18,502 nucleotides of DNA, taken from positions 1 through 18,502 of the forward strand of contig MSJH02000443.1 in assembly GCA_001931875.2 (NCBI GenBank). The letters run 5' to 3'. This DNA comes from Byssochlamys sp. IMV 00236. Taxonomy: Eukaryota > Ascomycota > Eurotiomycetes > Eurotiales > Thermoascaceae. The position numbers and the translations under genes were made by a program. Within the stretch, counting starts at the first letter, position 1. Each line of letters opens with the position of its first letter. The notes under the pieces were generated by a model. That model was given only the letters and a program-made list of their open reading frames with translations, was not told where the DNA came from and searched no databases. Shown one piece after another: positions 1 through 10,200 of this stretch.

Positions 1-2670
1 GAAGGCGATCAGTGCCCACCAAGTAAATATATATATATATATAAAGAGAGAGAGGTTACTAATACTATGCCATGTAGAATATATACCACAAACACCCTTT
101 GAGCTACTCAAGATACAAAAAGATACAGAAGAGAAAGTGGTCAGCATATGGTCCGTTTTATCAGCATTTGAAGGTAAGTTGATATATATGTACATGTTTG
201 TATATTAAATTTGAAATCTATAGAATCTTCGGCCGTATGTATATCTGAAATGCTACTGCATGTATCCAATGGGGCTTATATAGAGAGCATTTGTCTGTCT
301 GAACGATTCCTTGTGCATGTTGAAGCCTTGTTTGCAGGAATCGATAAAATTTGTGTAATCTATAAAGAACATCAGCAGTCTGGTAAAAATAAGTGTACTT
401 TAACAAGAAAAAGAAATGACTTATACAACTGCTCTTAGAGTTTAAATATAGTCGAGAAGCCAAGATGCTATGTAAAAAGATTATAAACTTCTTTTCTTTA
501 CTCTCTCGAACAGGTGATATGGAAATGAAAAAACTTGGTATCACGCAGGAACTGCTGTCACTCGTCACAGGATTGGCTCATTACTTGAAAAACCTCATCC
601 GTGTCACTCTGAACGCTGCATTACGCTTGGTATATTAATCTTTAGAAAGAAAAAGAACATGTGTACTGATATATATACTATAGGAAACATTGCTTGGCAA
701 ATCAGTGGCCGTTTCCCACTTACTGGCTCGTCTAATGGAAATCCCAGGTAAAGAAAGACACAGTCGGGATAGTCAACGCCTCATTCAAGCCAAAAACACG
801 GATTACTGCCAAGAATGTAAAAATATCATTGAGGATCAATGTGTGCGATACGGTGATCAACGATGGCATATTGCCTGCTTTCAGTGCAAGAAATGCGAAC
901 GATCGCTTACAACAACAAGTGGGTCCGTGATGAACGGTCAACTGTATTGTACGACATGTGTGCACGCAAGCCCTTGCACGTTTGATTATGTTTCGAGATT
1001 GGCACAGTATAGCTATCTTTTGAGAATTGCACTGAGTCGACTTTGTAGCCTGTTACAGATTACAGGTAAAAAGAAGAGTTTAAAACGTCAAGAAGAGGCT
1101 TTGCTTATTTTTTCTTTTAGATTCACAACTTTCCAATGTGGACTATTCAACCAAGTTAAACAGTGCCAAGGCAGCAGCCAGTCATATACTAAAAGATATG
1201 CCACCAAACATGCTGAATGCGTCCATAGAACTACAGCAGATGATGGAAGAACGAGGCCACATGGAAACTATTTATCCCACCGAGATCAAAGATGCCAAAA
1301 CAGTGTCATCCTCTACCACGCGATTAGACCGCAAGATGTCACGGTCATTCAAAATGGCCAATAAAAGGTCTACTATTCTGGGTAACACTACCTTACCGAC
1401 CCGAACCGACAGCTTACACAGACGCAGTGTGGGATTGGACGATCTACCCCAGATGGCTGCTGTGGCTGTAAACGCGACAACAACAAACTCTAGAAAGGCG
1501 CCTCCTGAAAACATACATATCGCGACAGGTCTCTCTGGTAAGCCTCGTATTTACTTGTCTGAACTATCTGCGCTTCAGTACATGATCATTCGATATGTGG
1601 CCGTCGTTCAAATTGAAAGTTATGTACGATCAAGCTTTACCAGCGCAGAACTACTGAACATGGTTGAAACCAAGAAATCATCCATCTGGGGCAAATTCTT
1701 TACGCCTTTCAAAGTCAAGAAAAATGTGCAACCCAAGGCCAAAGAGATAGGGACATTTGGTGTTCCCTTGGACGTTCTTACGGATCGAACCGGCGTGGAA
1801 TCTAATTTGGCCCTGGGTCCTTCTCCGGTAAGGCTGGCAGCATTTATTGACGATGCCATTACGGCCATGCGACAAAAGGACATGTCGGTTGAAGGCATCT
1901 TTCGTAAAAATGGCAACATCCGAAGATTACGTGAACTTACAGAGGCACTAGACAAGAATCCAAATGAAGTGGACCTAACACAAGAAAATGCTGTTCAAGT
2001 CGCTGCGCTCCTGAAAAAGTTTTTACGTGATCTGCCCGATCCGCTGATGACTCACAGGTTGCACGGGCTCTTTATGTGTGCGGACCGAATTCCTGACCCT
2101 GACCAACGCAAACGAGCACTTCATCTGGCCTGTTGTATGTTACCAATGACCAATCGAGTGACGATGGAGGTTCTGTTTTTGTTTTTCCGATGGGTTGCGA
2201 CTTATTCACACATCACAGACGAAGTAGGCAGCCGTATGGACATACCAAACCTAGCGCGTGTGATTGCGCCCAGTATTCTCACGGCCCATCACAAGGATCC
2301 TCTGAAGGATGAGTCCTTTACTGCCATTCGAGTTGTCGAAACAATTTTAGAATCGTGTAACGAGTTCTGTTTGGTTCCTGAAGATCTTGAAGTGTTCCTG
2401 AAGGATCCCAGTTTGAGTGGGATGGACATGTCACCTCGTGAATTTCTCAAAAAGGTCGAACAAACGGTTAAGCACAAAGGATACTCGATACCACGCTCAC
2501 CAGATGCACAGCGACCTCCGCCGTCGTCAATTTATACACCACAACAATACCTACCCTACAGTAATCATCATCCACCATCTGATTGTATACCACAGCCATT
2601 GAAGCCCACACCACAACTAATGCAGCCACCAAGAAGAACAGATAGTTTTAGTAATGCATATAAACCATAA
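1..2670 (+). CDS. LRG1: LIM-RhoGAP protein, Lrg1-type (5' end outside window)
   Basis: Rho-family GTPase-activating protein. Exons: 1-22 (partial), 78-173, 224-382, 439-629, 684-1065, 1121-2670; phases agree throughout and give 799 residues in the window. A helical stretch (from TPFELLKIQKDTEEK to the LALRL-like end at 629) is followed by one complete LIM finger at about residues 198-249 (CQEC, then H-IA-C, C-KK-C, C-TT-C, i.e. eight zinc ligands). The last exon carries the RhoGAP domain at about residues 497-680, with the arginine finger in EGIFRKNGN and the LLKKFLRDLPDPL helix. Fungal Lrg1 has two N-terminal LIM fingers, a third further in, and a C-terminal RhoGAP; the finger seen here fits the third, so the first two should lie upstream of the window. 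In yeast Lrg1 acts on Rho1 and down-regulates cell-wall glucan synthesis; that role is inferred. The Pro-rich tail ends at TAA 2668-2670. Confidence 0.88.
27..54. repeat. (TA)n followed by (GA)n microsatellite
   Basis: Alternating AT at 27-43 runs directly into AAGAGAGAGAGAG. It lies inside the first visible intron (23-77) of the LIM-RhoGAP gene, just after the donor. Confidence 0.8.
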
Positions 2671-2751
2671 GTTTATTTTCAAAATATGTGTGTCTGTGTG
2701 TACATATTAAAAAGCAAAAAGGGGGAGGCATAAATAGTAACTAGTGTTGGT

Positions 2752-2782
2752 AGTAATAGTAATAGTAATAGTAGTAGTAGTA
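2752..2782. repeat. AGT/AAT trinucleotide repeat in convergent 3' spacer
   Basis: Imperfect AGTAAT units followed by AGT units lie in the 135-nt gap between the stop codons of two convergent genes (2670 and 2806). An AATAAA at about 2784 on the + strand could serve as the poly(A) signal of the RhoGAP gene. Nothing else is evident in the gap. Confidence 0.7.
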
Positions 2783-2805
2783 TAAATAAAAAGAGGTATA
2801 TATAT

Positions 2806-3634
2806 TTATAAATCGCGTATCCTTTCTACTTTGCCGCATTCCTTCAAATGGCAGCCACGGTACTTGATCAGATACTCACCGTTGGGTCGTGCGGTCACGG
2901 TTTTATTGACAGTGCATCCCTGGTTACACATAACGTGAGAATGAGCATGAAATTCATATGTCACCCGCAATATCCCGCATTTTACCTTATTGCTATTTGA
3001 GCACTTGTAATAAACACTTTTGCAGCCCGTCTTTTTTTGTACAGTATTGCCGTTGTTCTTCCAAAAGTAGTTGTCGATATAAGGATATTCTCTGGTCTCT
3101 ACTATTTTCGTGATTGCCTGCATCTCTCGTCTTCTTCTATTGGATGATTTAACATAATCATCTTCTTCTGCTACAGGAGAAGGATAGGCAGATGAGATAT
3201 CTTCGGCGCTACTCATACTACTAATGCTAAAAACGGAAATATGAGAAAAAAATTAAGGAGAGAAATGCATCACCCAGAATTTACCTTGATCGTTGTTGGA
3301 TAGGGGATAATGGTTGAATGATAGAATGCACTAAAGATTGTTGTTGTTGTTGATTTGGTATCACTGCACCACCACCACCCATGGCCAGCATGGCAGCAGC
3401 AGCCGAATGTCTTCTTTTTTCAATCGATTCTTCTTGAAAAGAAGATTTACGTTTTAAAGATTGCTGTTGAAGTAAAAGATCCAATTCTTTTGCTTTTAAC
3501 TTTGCCTCTTCTGCTCTTCTTTTATCCTCTTCCACTTTACTTGTCAATATTAATTTTAGCAGATCAGGTTGTGTTTTATACTGTTGAATCAAATCTTGTA
3601 AATCATATTTGGTTGTATAAGCATTATCACTCAT
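2806..3634 (-). CDS. WRKY/GCM1-like zinc-finger transcription factor
   Basis: Exons on the minus strand: 3634-3285, 3226-2986, 2919-2806, giving 234 residues. The start is MSDNAYTTKY at 3634; an open frame continues upstream, but that stretch reads as low-complexity leader. The N-terminal half has a charged, coiled-coil-like segment (KVEEDKRRAEEAKLKAKELD) and a short Ala/Gly/Gln-rich part. The C-terminal 70 residues are a WRKY-GCM1-type finger: an FWKNNGNT strand where plant WRKY proteins have WRKYGQK, then VYYKC, GCTVNKTV and YRGCHLKEC. After removal of the second intron the likely zinc ligands are C192, C199, H221 and C225 (C-X6-C-X21-H-X3-C). Function is inferred: sequence-specific DNA binding in the nucleus; targets unknown. 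FLYWCH-type fingers are a distant alternative. The gene is convergent with the RhoGAP gene and tandem with the RhoGEF gene. Confidence 0.75.
2920..2985 (-). other. 66-nt stop-free intron inside the WRKY-like zinc finger
   Basis: On the minus strand this stretch starts GTAAAATGCG after an AAG and ends TAACCAG. It is exactly 22 codons long with no stop, so the frame is open whether or not it is removed. Removing it brings VYYKCSNSNK next to GCTVNKTV, which matches the WRKY family pattern (YYRC, short gap, C-x-V-x-K-x-V). Keeping it inserts 22 residues between the first two zinc ligands. The family match is the reason for calling it an intron. Confidence 0.75.
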
Positions 3635-4430
3635 TTCACACGCACACAAAGAAGGGGGAAAAAGGAAAACAAAGAAAGAAAGAAAAAAAAGGAGAGAGAG
3701 AGAGTTGTGTGTGAGGCTTAAATAAAAATGTGGAGATATTTTTTTCATATAAAACCCGGGGTTTCCACAGTTGAATGAAACAAGGGCATTTTTTATTTAT
3801 AAGCTTATTTAGAGTTCAATTTCCACACATATTCATACAACATAACTCATTTCCCTTCTTTTTCTACACTTTTACCCTATTTTTATTATTGCTTTACGGA
3901 AGGATTCACTCAGCAATACCAAATTCATTGTCTCGTTCTCTTACCCTCTCATCCCTTTCTGTCCGTTTTGATTTCGTGAACTGAGTTTAAAACTTTACTC
4001 TGTCTTTTTCCAACCTTTGCCGTCATTTGCCAGACATGTAACTTATCAATCGAAAAAAAAGCCATTAAAAAGCGAAAAAATAAAGGTAGAATCACATTAT
4101 CTGATCGTGTTTTATGTAAATATCAACATGTTTGAGCTCAAAAGACAAAAAGGCATAAAAATAACCTCTCGCCACTTTTTGCATAAACGATTATCCATTT
4201 TAAATAAGGCTAGCCAATCAAAATAAATTGTGGGGAAGTCCACAACGGAAACAATGGTTCAGGGCCAGTGTGCGGTTTCAACAAGCGGAATAAAAAGTTA
4301 CACTATTTTGACAACTGTTGCCCTTGACTCATTTTCATGGCAATGCGGAGATAATTATTTTCCCATAGAAACCATTTATTGGTATAAATTAAAATGAAAG
4401 GGACCAGCCATTCAATGAAGGGTATTATGA
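3635..4430. other. Intergenic region upstream of the WRKY-like gene
   Basis: About 800 nt between the start of the WRKY-like gene and the stop of the RhoGEF gene, both on the minus strand. It holds a (GA)n tract at about 3691-3706, a near-palindrome AAACCCGGGGTTT around 3754-3766, and long A/T runs. Open frames here are low-complexity (Phe/Leu/Ser-rich) and look fortuitous. No RNA gene recognised. Confidence 0.6.
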
Positions 4431-6193
4431 TTATTTAACGGATACATTGCTGATTGCTTTTTTTAACATGGACATCCAAGCATTCTGTTCTGCTTCTGTA
4501 GATGTGCGAAAGATAAATTGCTGTTTTGATGTTGATATATGAGGTGTGACTACACCATTAGATATCACAGTGCCTGGGAGAATGGTTCCTGCCGCATTAT
4601 CAGACAGTGCTTGATCGATTTTCAATTGGAATCCATACACATAGACTATGGGCTGTGGCTCAGTCTGCTTATTACGTTTGAAAGCAGCCGTCAGGACAGA
4701 CGTTTTTTTACTTTCAGATATCTTGGCGACGACCTGCTCTGACAGTGGCTTAAGCTCAGCGTTTCTCAGATTGATGACGCCTTTGTATTGAAGCTTTTGT
4801 GGTTGAGATTTCTTGCCTATGGTTGGCTTGATCTTTTGACCATAGATAAAGTAATCACTGTAAAGTAAATAAGTTCTTGTGTCACTCATCGATTGAGCAT
4901 CCGATAGATCCACTTTGGTCAATAAGCCTGTGATATAAAGTCGTCGCGTGACCGAGACCGAGACCGGGCTGCCAATCATTGACCTCGCAGCCTCCAATGC
5001 CCGGATATGTGCCAGCCTATCCTTGATTCTATAGAGAGAGAGGGGAGATCATGAGAAAGAGGAGGCAAGGCTACTTTTTTTTTGTTATAAACTTACAAGG
5101 CTCTCCACTGTTTGTCTTGACTATTGAACTTGTCTCGAATGCGGATCAAAGCTTTATAATCTGGGTGCGATGGCTCGGTAACAGAAATGATATGGGATAG
5201 AGTGGAAACATACATCGAGAGTCGTTGAATAGGTCGCTTTATATAGTATATAATATCTTTCACTTGTCTGTCCGTTTTGGCTGCACATGACTAAAAACCG
5301 TTACGGTCTGTTCGTACAAGAAACAAAAATCATGCCTTACTTCGAGAAATTTGAGAAAAGAGGATGATTTTGAATAGAGTGTGTCAAGTGATACAACCAC
5401 ATTAGGAATAAGTTCCAGATAAGGTTCATATACTGAAATTTTTTCATACTACAAGGGAAGAAAGGTGTGAGATTATATGAATAAAAAAAATGCACGCACG
5501 TACCAGACTACCAAAGATGTCAGATATGAATTGAGTTGGACCCCACATATTGAGTCTAAGGTTAAGTATAAGTATATGTACAGGGGTAATAGCTTATTCG
5601 TGTACCTCTCTTTGCAACTGTTTAAAAAGTGTTGATGCACACTAAGTAGTTTTAAGATGTGGTCAAATAGATTTGTAAGTACTGCTCGATGACATGTATT
5701 CTTATTGAAGAGATCAGCATTGCTGGGCTCATGAATCCATCGCTGTAAGTGAACTAGGTAGACTTGATGAAAAACAGTGAGATCCTGGACGAATTGGCTC
5801 TCTAATTGGTATATCTGATCTACATCATGTTTTTTCTGTGCTACGTTTCTGGCTACATCTGCTACTTGTCGCTCTATCCCGATTTAAATATAGGTAAACA
5901 CACTGTGCACCATATTCTTTTTTTAGTTTACCGTAAATATCCTCTTCTATCTCATCAGGTTGGAAGGATTGGTAAAGGTCATCAATAATCGCTAAATCAT
6001 CTATTAATTGATAATAATGAGCAGAGCCATCTTGAAGAATAGAAAGCTGATCAATGGATTGGTTGTATGGAAGTGTTAAATCTGTAGATAATGTTTCCAA
6101 TGACTGAAAACTATCTTCTCCTCCACTACTCGATGTTATGATGCTGCTAGTAGCCGACCGCATTGATGACTGTCTCCAGAGATTATTTGCCAT
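4431..6193 (-). CDS. DH-PH Rho guanine nucleotide exchange factor
   Basis: Six exons on the minus strand: 6193-5932, 5873-5606, 5555-5504, 5448-5341, 5290-5097, 5028-4431; 1482 nt, 493 residues. Residues 1-90 are Ser/Thr-rich and acidic. A Dbl-homology domain follows (about 100-295): helix 1 reads QIYQLESQFVQDL and the conserved last helix VKDIIYYIKRPIQRLSMY, the surface that engages Rho GTPases. A PH domain occupies about 320-490 (RRLYITGLLTKVD, LLYSDYFIYGQK, and the closing helix with its invariant Trp in EAEQNAWMSMLKK). It should load GTP onto a Rho-family GTPase at the membrane; which one cannot be told. The start at 6193 (MANNLW) is favoured because an 86-nt intron-like stretch (6298-6213, GTAAGT to TTTTTCTAG) ends just upstream; an in-frame ATG at 6226 would then be intronic. 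No CNH or SH3 domain is present, so it is a short DH-PH form. Confidence 0.87.
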
Positions 6194-6212
6194 ATTTGGT
6201 CTTTCCTCCAAA

Positions 6213-6298
6213 CTAGAAAAACTCATAAAGAAGAAGAAAAAGAGAATATTTCTGGTGCGAAAATACACTTTAAATAAGGTTGCTGTCGTTACACTTAC
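6213..6298 (-). other. Probable 5' UTR intron of the RhoGEF gene
   Basis: On the minus strand it begins GTAAGTGTAACG and ends with a pyrimidine-rich CTTTTTCTTC stretch and TTTTTCTAG, 20 nt before the favoured start codon at 6193. No open frame reaches back through the upstream part, so it is read as untranslated. Confidence 0.55.
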
Positions 6299-6580
6299 AA
6301 TTCTTATTTATCTTGTAATTCTTGAATGAGAGAGTGGTAGGGAAAACCTACATTTGGATCATGTGAGACAAAAGAAACAAGGGTGCCTAATCGAGAAAGA
6401 AAAGACACGTTAAGAAAGTGGTACATGTAAGATAAGTTCTTAAACTAGCAACCCAAAAAAAACTGATTATCAAGAAATTTGCCTTTACTAGTTCACTATT
6501 TCCTTTACTTCTTCTAGTCATCAATCTATTTCTCAGTTCTTGTATTACTTTTTATCCTGTTTTATTGAGAAACGTAATTT

Positions 6581-6660
6581 GTCACCATGGAATCGCTATC
6601 TAAAACAGTCATTTATTCTCATTTGTTGTCTTTCCGAAGATTGGTAACTTCCATGGTGAC
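6581..6660. promoter_or_regulatory. 12-bp inverted repeat with X-box-like cores
   Basis: GTCACCATGGAA at 6581-6592 and its exact reverse complement TTCCATGGTGAC at 6649-6660, separated by 56 nt, in the spacer upstream of both the RhoGEF and the AP-4 epsilon genes. Each arm resembles the RFX-family X-box half (GTNRCC plus AT plus RR). A + strand ATG inside the left arm opens only a 38-codon frame. A role in control is inferred. Confidence 0.35.
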
Positions 6661-6772
6661 CCCAATCATACCTGGAGATGAGAGTGCACACACTTTATAT
6701 TAGATTTATGCTCTATTATTCTCTAAATGATACTCTTGGGCGCGTATATGCGCGCTCAAGCATTTAAACGCC

Positions 6773-7215
6773 TTAAACCTCTTCTCCTGTTGCATTGACT
6801 TCTATCGGAGTTGGAAATAGATCAGGCAGATAGGTAAGCGCTATATCGACGCAATTTTGCACTATTTTTTTGCCAAGGACAACTTTGATTAGGTTCATAT
6901 CTATTTCAAAGCATATAGAAATTATCACTATATTTACTTGAGCCAAAGAAAAGGTCCACTCCTTGTTACAGCTACCATAAAAGTTCTTTAAACTTCTGCT
7001 TACACAATTCAATCGATGAGTCTGTTTAGAAAAAGAAGAAAAGAGAGAGAGGGAGTAACATTACACTTGCTTACTATGAGTACAGCTATTATTGTAAACA
7101 ACAGTCTCTTGTATTCAGGCTGAACTAAGCTCACATGATCTGTGCAGATAGTTCCGACGCTATTTTCCTCCCTTTTCTGCTTCCTTCTCTCATTTTTTGC
7201 ATAAATTGCCTATTC
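6773..7215 (-). CDS. Unrecognised spliced gene, 5' end unresolved
   Basis: I do not recognise this protein. Two open segments on the minus strand join in phase 0: about 7215-7075 (charged KNERRKQKREEN stretch, then QPEYKRLLFTIIAVLI, possibly a membrane helix) and 7021-6773 (THRLNCVSRSLKNFYG through a C-terminus ending VNATGEEV, stop at 6773). Between them is a convincing 53-nt intron, 7074-7022, with donor GTAAGC, a long CT tract and acceptor TTTCTAAACAG. No in-frame ATG is visible in the upstream segment, so a first exon is missing or the gene is broken. An in-frame TAG lies near 7216. It sits between the divergent RhoGEF and AP-4 epsilon genes and would occupy most of their shared spacer. 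Confidence 0.35.
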
Positions 7216-7227
7216 CCTTTCGTGTAT

Positions 7228-10200
7228 ATGCAAAAACTACTCTTTAGTTCTGAATTTCTTGCGTCTGGCCACAGTAATGAATTCAGAGAATTTATAACAA
7301 GAATCATTCAATCCAAGAGCAAAGCAGTAATGACATCCCAGAATAGGAAGGAATGAAGTAAAAGAGATTAATGATTCATAGGAAGAGAAAAGTCATGTTC
7401 AAGAAGAATTAACAAAACTAGCACCTAAACTAAGCTCACCTGATACAGCTTCTGTAATTGACTTGTCTGAAAAGCATACGATTATTGACATGTATTCTAT
7501 AGTTTAAAATGAGAGAATACTTGATTCGATTGATACACTGCTTTATGCTCGGATATTCGGTTGACTTTGGGGTTATCTATGCCATCATGGCAACTCAAAG
7601 TGGGGAAAGTGCGCTTGATAAGCGTGTTGGTAAGATATGTCTTCATCATGTCATTATTTATTCTTACATTAGAAAGGCTATCTGGCGTGTACCTTGCTCC
7701 TTGAAAAGGACCACGAGCTCTGCATCATGATGATTAATACCTTACAAAAAGACTTGAAAAGCCAAAACGAGTTAGATCAATGCGCGGCGCTTAATGCGAT
7801 TTGTTATCTTCGACATCCTGAGATAGCTGATAACGTGTTTGATTTGGTGATAAAGGCAGCGACAGAAGTACCAAAGTAAATATTCTAAAATAAGAGAGAG
7901 TTATAATTCTTACTTGCTTCCATTCGTAGACAGGCTGTTCGTAAGAAGGCTATTGCAGCATTGTATTTTCTGTATGAAGCGTATGGTCTGTCAGAAGAGC
8001 ATATCATGCCTACTCTGCGTCAAGCATTAAATGACCCAGATCAAAGTGTTGTATTTGCCGCCTTGGCTGTCTGGAAGAACATTCTTCAGACGCGTGCTAT
8101 AGAATTTGTTGATCTTTTGCCTCAATTCTATACAATTCATCGGTATATCCTAGATACAAAAGTGCACAAATCATTTGCCTATCATGGTGTTTTGGCACCC
8201 TGGGCACAGCTTGACTGTTTATCCATCTACGAGTCGTATGCAAGACATGAGATAGGGTATGGAAGATATCTAGTATACCGCATTCATATTGATCATTCTA
8301 GGAAACAGTTCAGATAAGGACATGTTTGATATTATCATGTCATGTCTTAAGTCAGTCGAAAAAAAAGTGGACGCTGCATTTGGTAAGTGGTTTGATAAGC
8401 TATCTACGAGCTGATAGTGATGGCAATATAGCTATCGTGCTGGAATGTACAAAATTACTTGGCATGATGGATCCTTTATCAATAACGGCGTTTTCAGAAG
8501 AAGAAGAGGGTATTTTTGATTACCTTGATCCATTTCTGCAGTCAAGGAATCATAATCTTAGGTATTTGGGTTTGCTTGGATTATCTTATTTGGACAGTAG
8601 CCTCTGGAAGCCAGACTGGTTAGATGGCACCTTACTGGGGACCATTATTCTTGAAGCTGCTGATAATGACACGATTATTCAAAAGGTACATAAGAATTGA
8701 CTTTTTTCTTTTGCTTACACACCTTAGGCACTTGAACTCTTGGACAGAGTCATGAGTCTAGATACTCTCAAAAAGATCAGCCCTAGCCTGCTGGAAGCTC
8801 TATCCCGAGCGAGCAACAAATCAAACTTGGCGTATTGGTTTATAGGTAGCTTAAACAACTACCACATTGACCCTGACAAGTGGTACATTGATACATTAAT
8901 GCAAGTCATGAGGCATGCGCGAGAACAACTTGATGAAGACTTTGTGGCAATCCAGTGTGATACGATAAAAACAGGTAAAGGCGTTCGGATGAAACATTGC
9001 AGACATTGTATATAACTTTAATAGTATTGAATGACGAAATGACAAGCATAAGCCTGAAAGAGGCTGTAGCTGATGCATCTAGTGGGTTACTCAGAATGGC
9101 GGGTAGTTACTCTTCCTCACTGATTCGACTCTGCTTTTGGGTACCTTTATTTTTTAAAAAAAGGAAAAAGTGGCCCGTCCCATTTCATGTTTGATTTATA
9201 TTTCTAAAAATAGGTACTAGGAGAATATGGGTACTTATCTAATAAGTACACAGAAATAGATAGAATGAAGCAGATTCACAGACGGATGATGAAAGTGGAA
9301 GGTTACTTTTAGATTTGATGGTCGCGTGTTGTTTTTACTAAAAAAAAAAAGGGAATATATAGACGATGAAACACATATTACGGGCTTAATCGCTGTTAAA
9401 CAGTGCATGTTACGCAGTCAAACTTGGACTTCCACTCTCGAAAGCTTATTCAAGGTGTACGAAACCTCGCCTGTGCCTGAGAAAGCACAAGTAAGAAGAT
9501 TACTTCTTATTTTTCTTTTTCACTTACTTTTGTAAAGCTGAGCCGAGAGTTACTCGACTGGAGAAAGGATGATCGATTTAAAAAAGTGGTCGTGGAAATG
9601 GAGCCTTTGGTGGTAAGAAAGATGTCATATTCCGGGTTACTCAAATTAAAGATGGGAACTAGTACTCTACCAATCCCAGCAGGCCTTCTGCTTCAGTCAC
9701 TCGGTTTCCTATAAATAAGTCGGGTAAGTATAAGGATGCATTATGAGACTTGTTAACTTTTTATAGATGATGAGCACATCATCAAACAATATCCTCAAGG
9801 TCTGTTTCAACCAAGCAAGCAGAGCAGGTACGCAGTCCAAAAAAAAAGTATTTGGTAATGATTGCCTAAATTCTCACACAGTACTATCCCAAAGTTTGTA
9901 CCAAATGAAACTACAACACAAGGTAAAATGCGCGCCCATCCCTTTCTTGTGCAACTCACGTAACAATAAACAGATGTAGGATAAAAAGAAAAAAGAAAAA
10001 AAGAAAAAAAGAAAAAAAAAGACGAATATACTCAATCTTGGAATAGCTCATGTCTAGTTTGATCGAAATGGATTTACAAAGCATTACAACAGAAGAATTT
10101 GGTGAACTTTGGGTGAATTATGAGATTGAAGTTAAAAAGAAAGTTCAGTGTTCGATTCAACAATGTGACAAATTAGCAGAAAAGCTAAGTAAAAGTTGGA

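Noticed and set aside
3775..4226. Two open frames of 69 codons each upstream of the WRKY-like gene
   Set aside because: Phe/Leu/Ser- and Lys-rich low complexity from A/T-rich DNA, no family signature, no splice context.
8383..8410. 28-nt intron ending at CGAG in AP-4 epsilon
   Set aside because: Too short to splice and leaves extra residues; the 49-nt intron ending at 8431 restores the exact family spacing (VDAAF joined to AIVLEC).
8975..9002. 28-nt intron ending at TTGCAG in AP-4 epsilon
   Set aside because: Too short, and the frame then stops; the 50-nt intron ending at 9024 keeps the frame and the family spacing.
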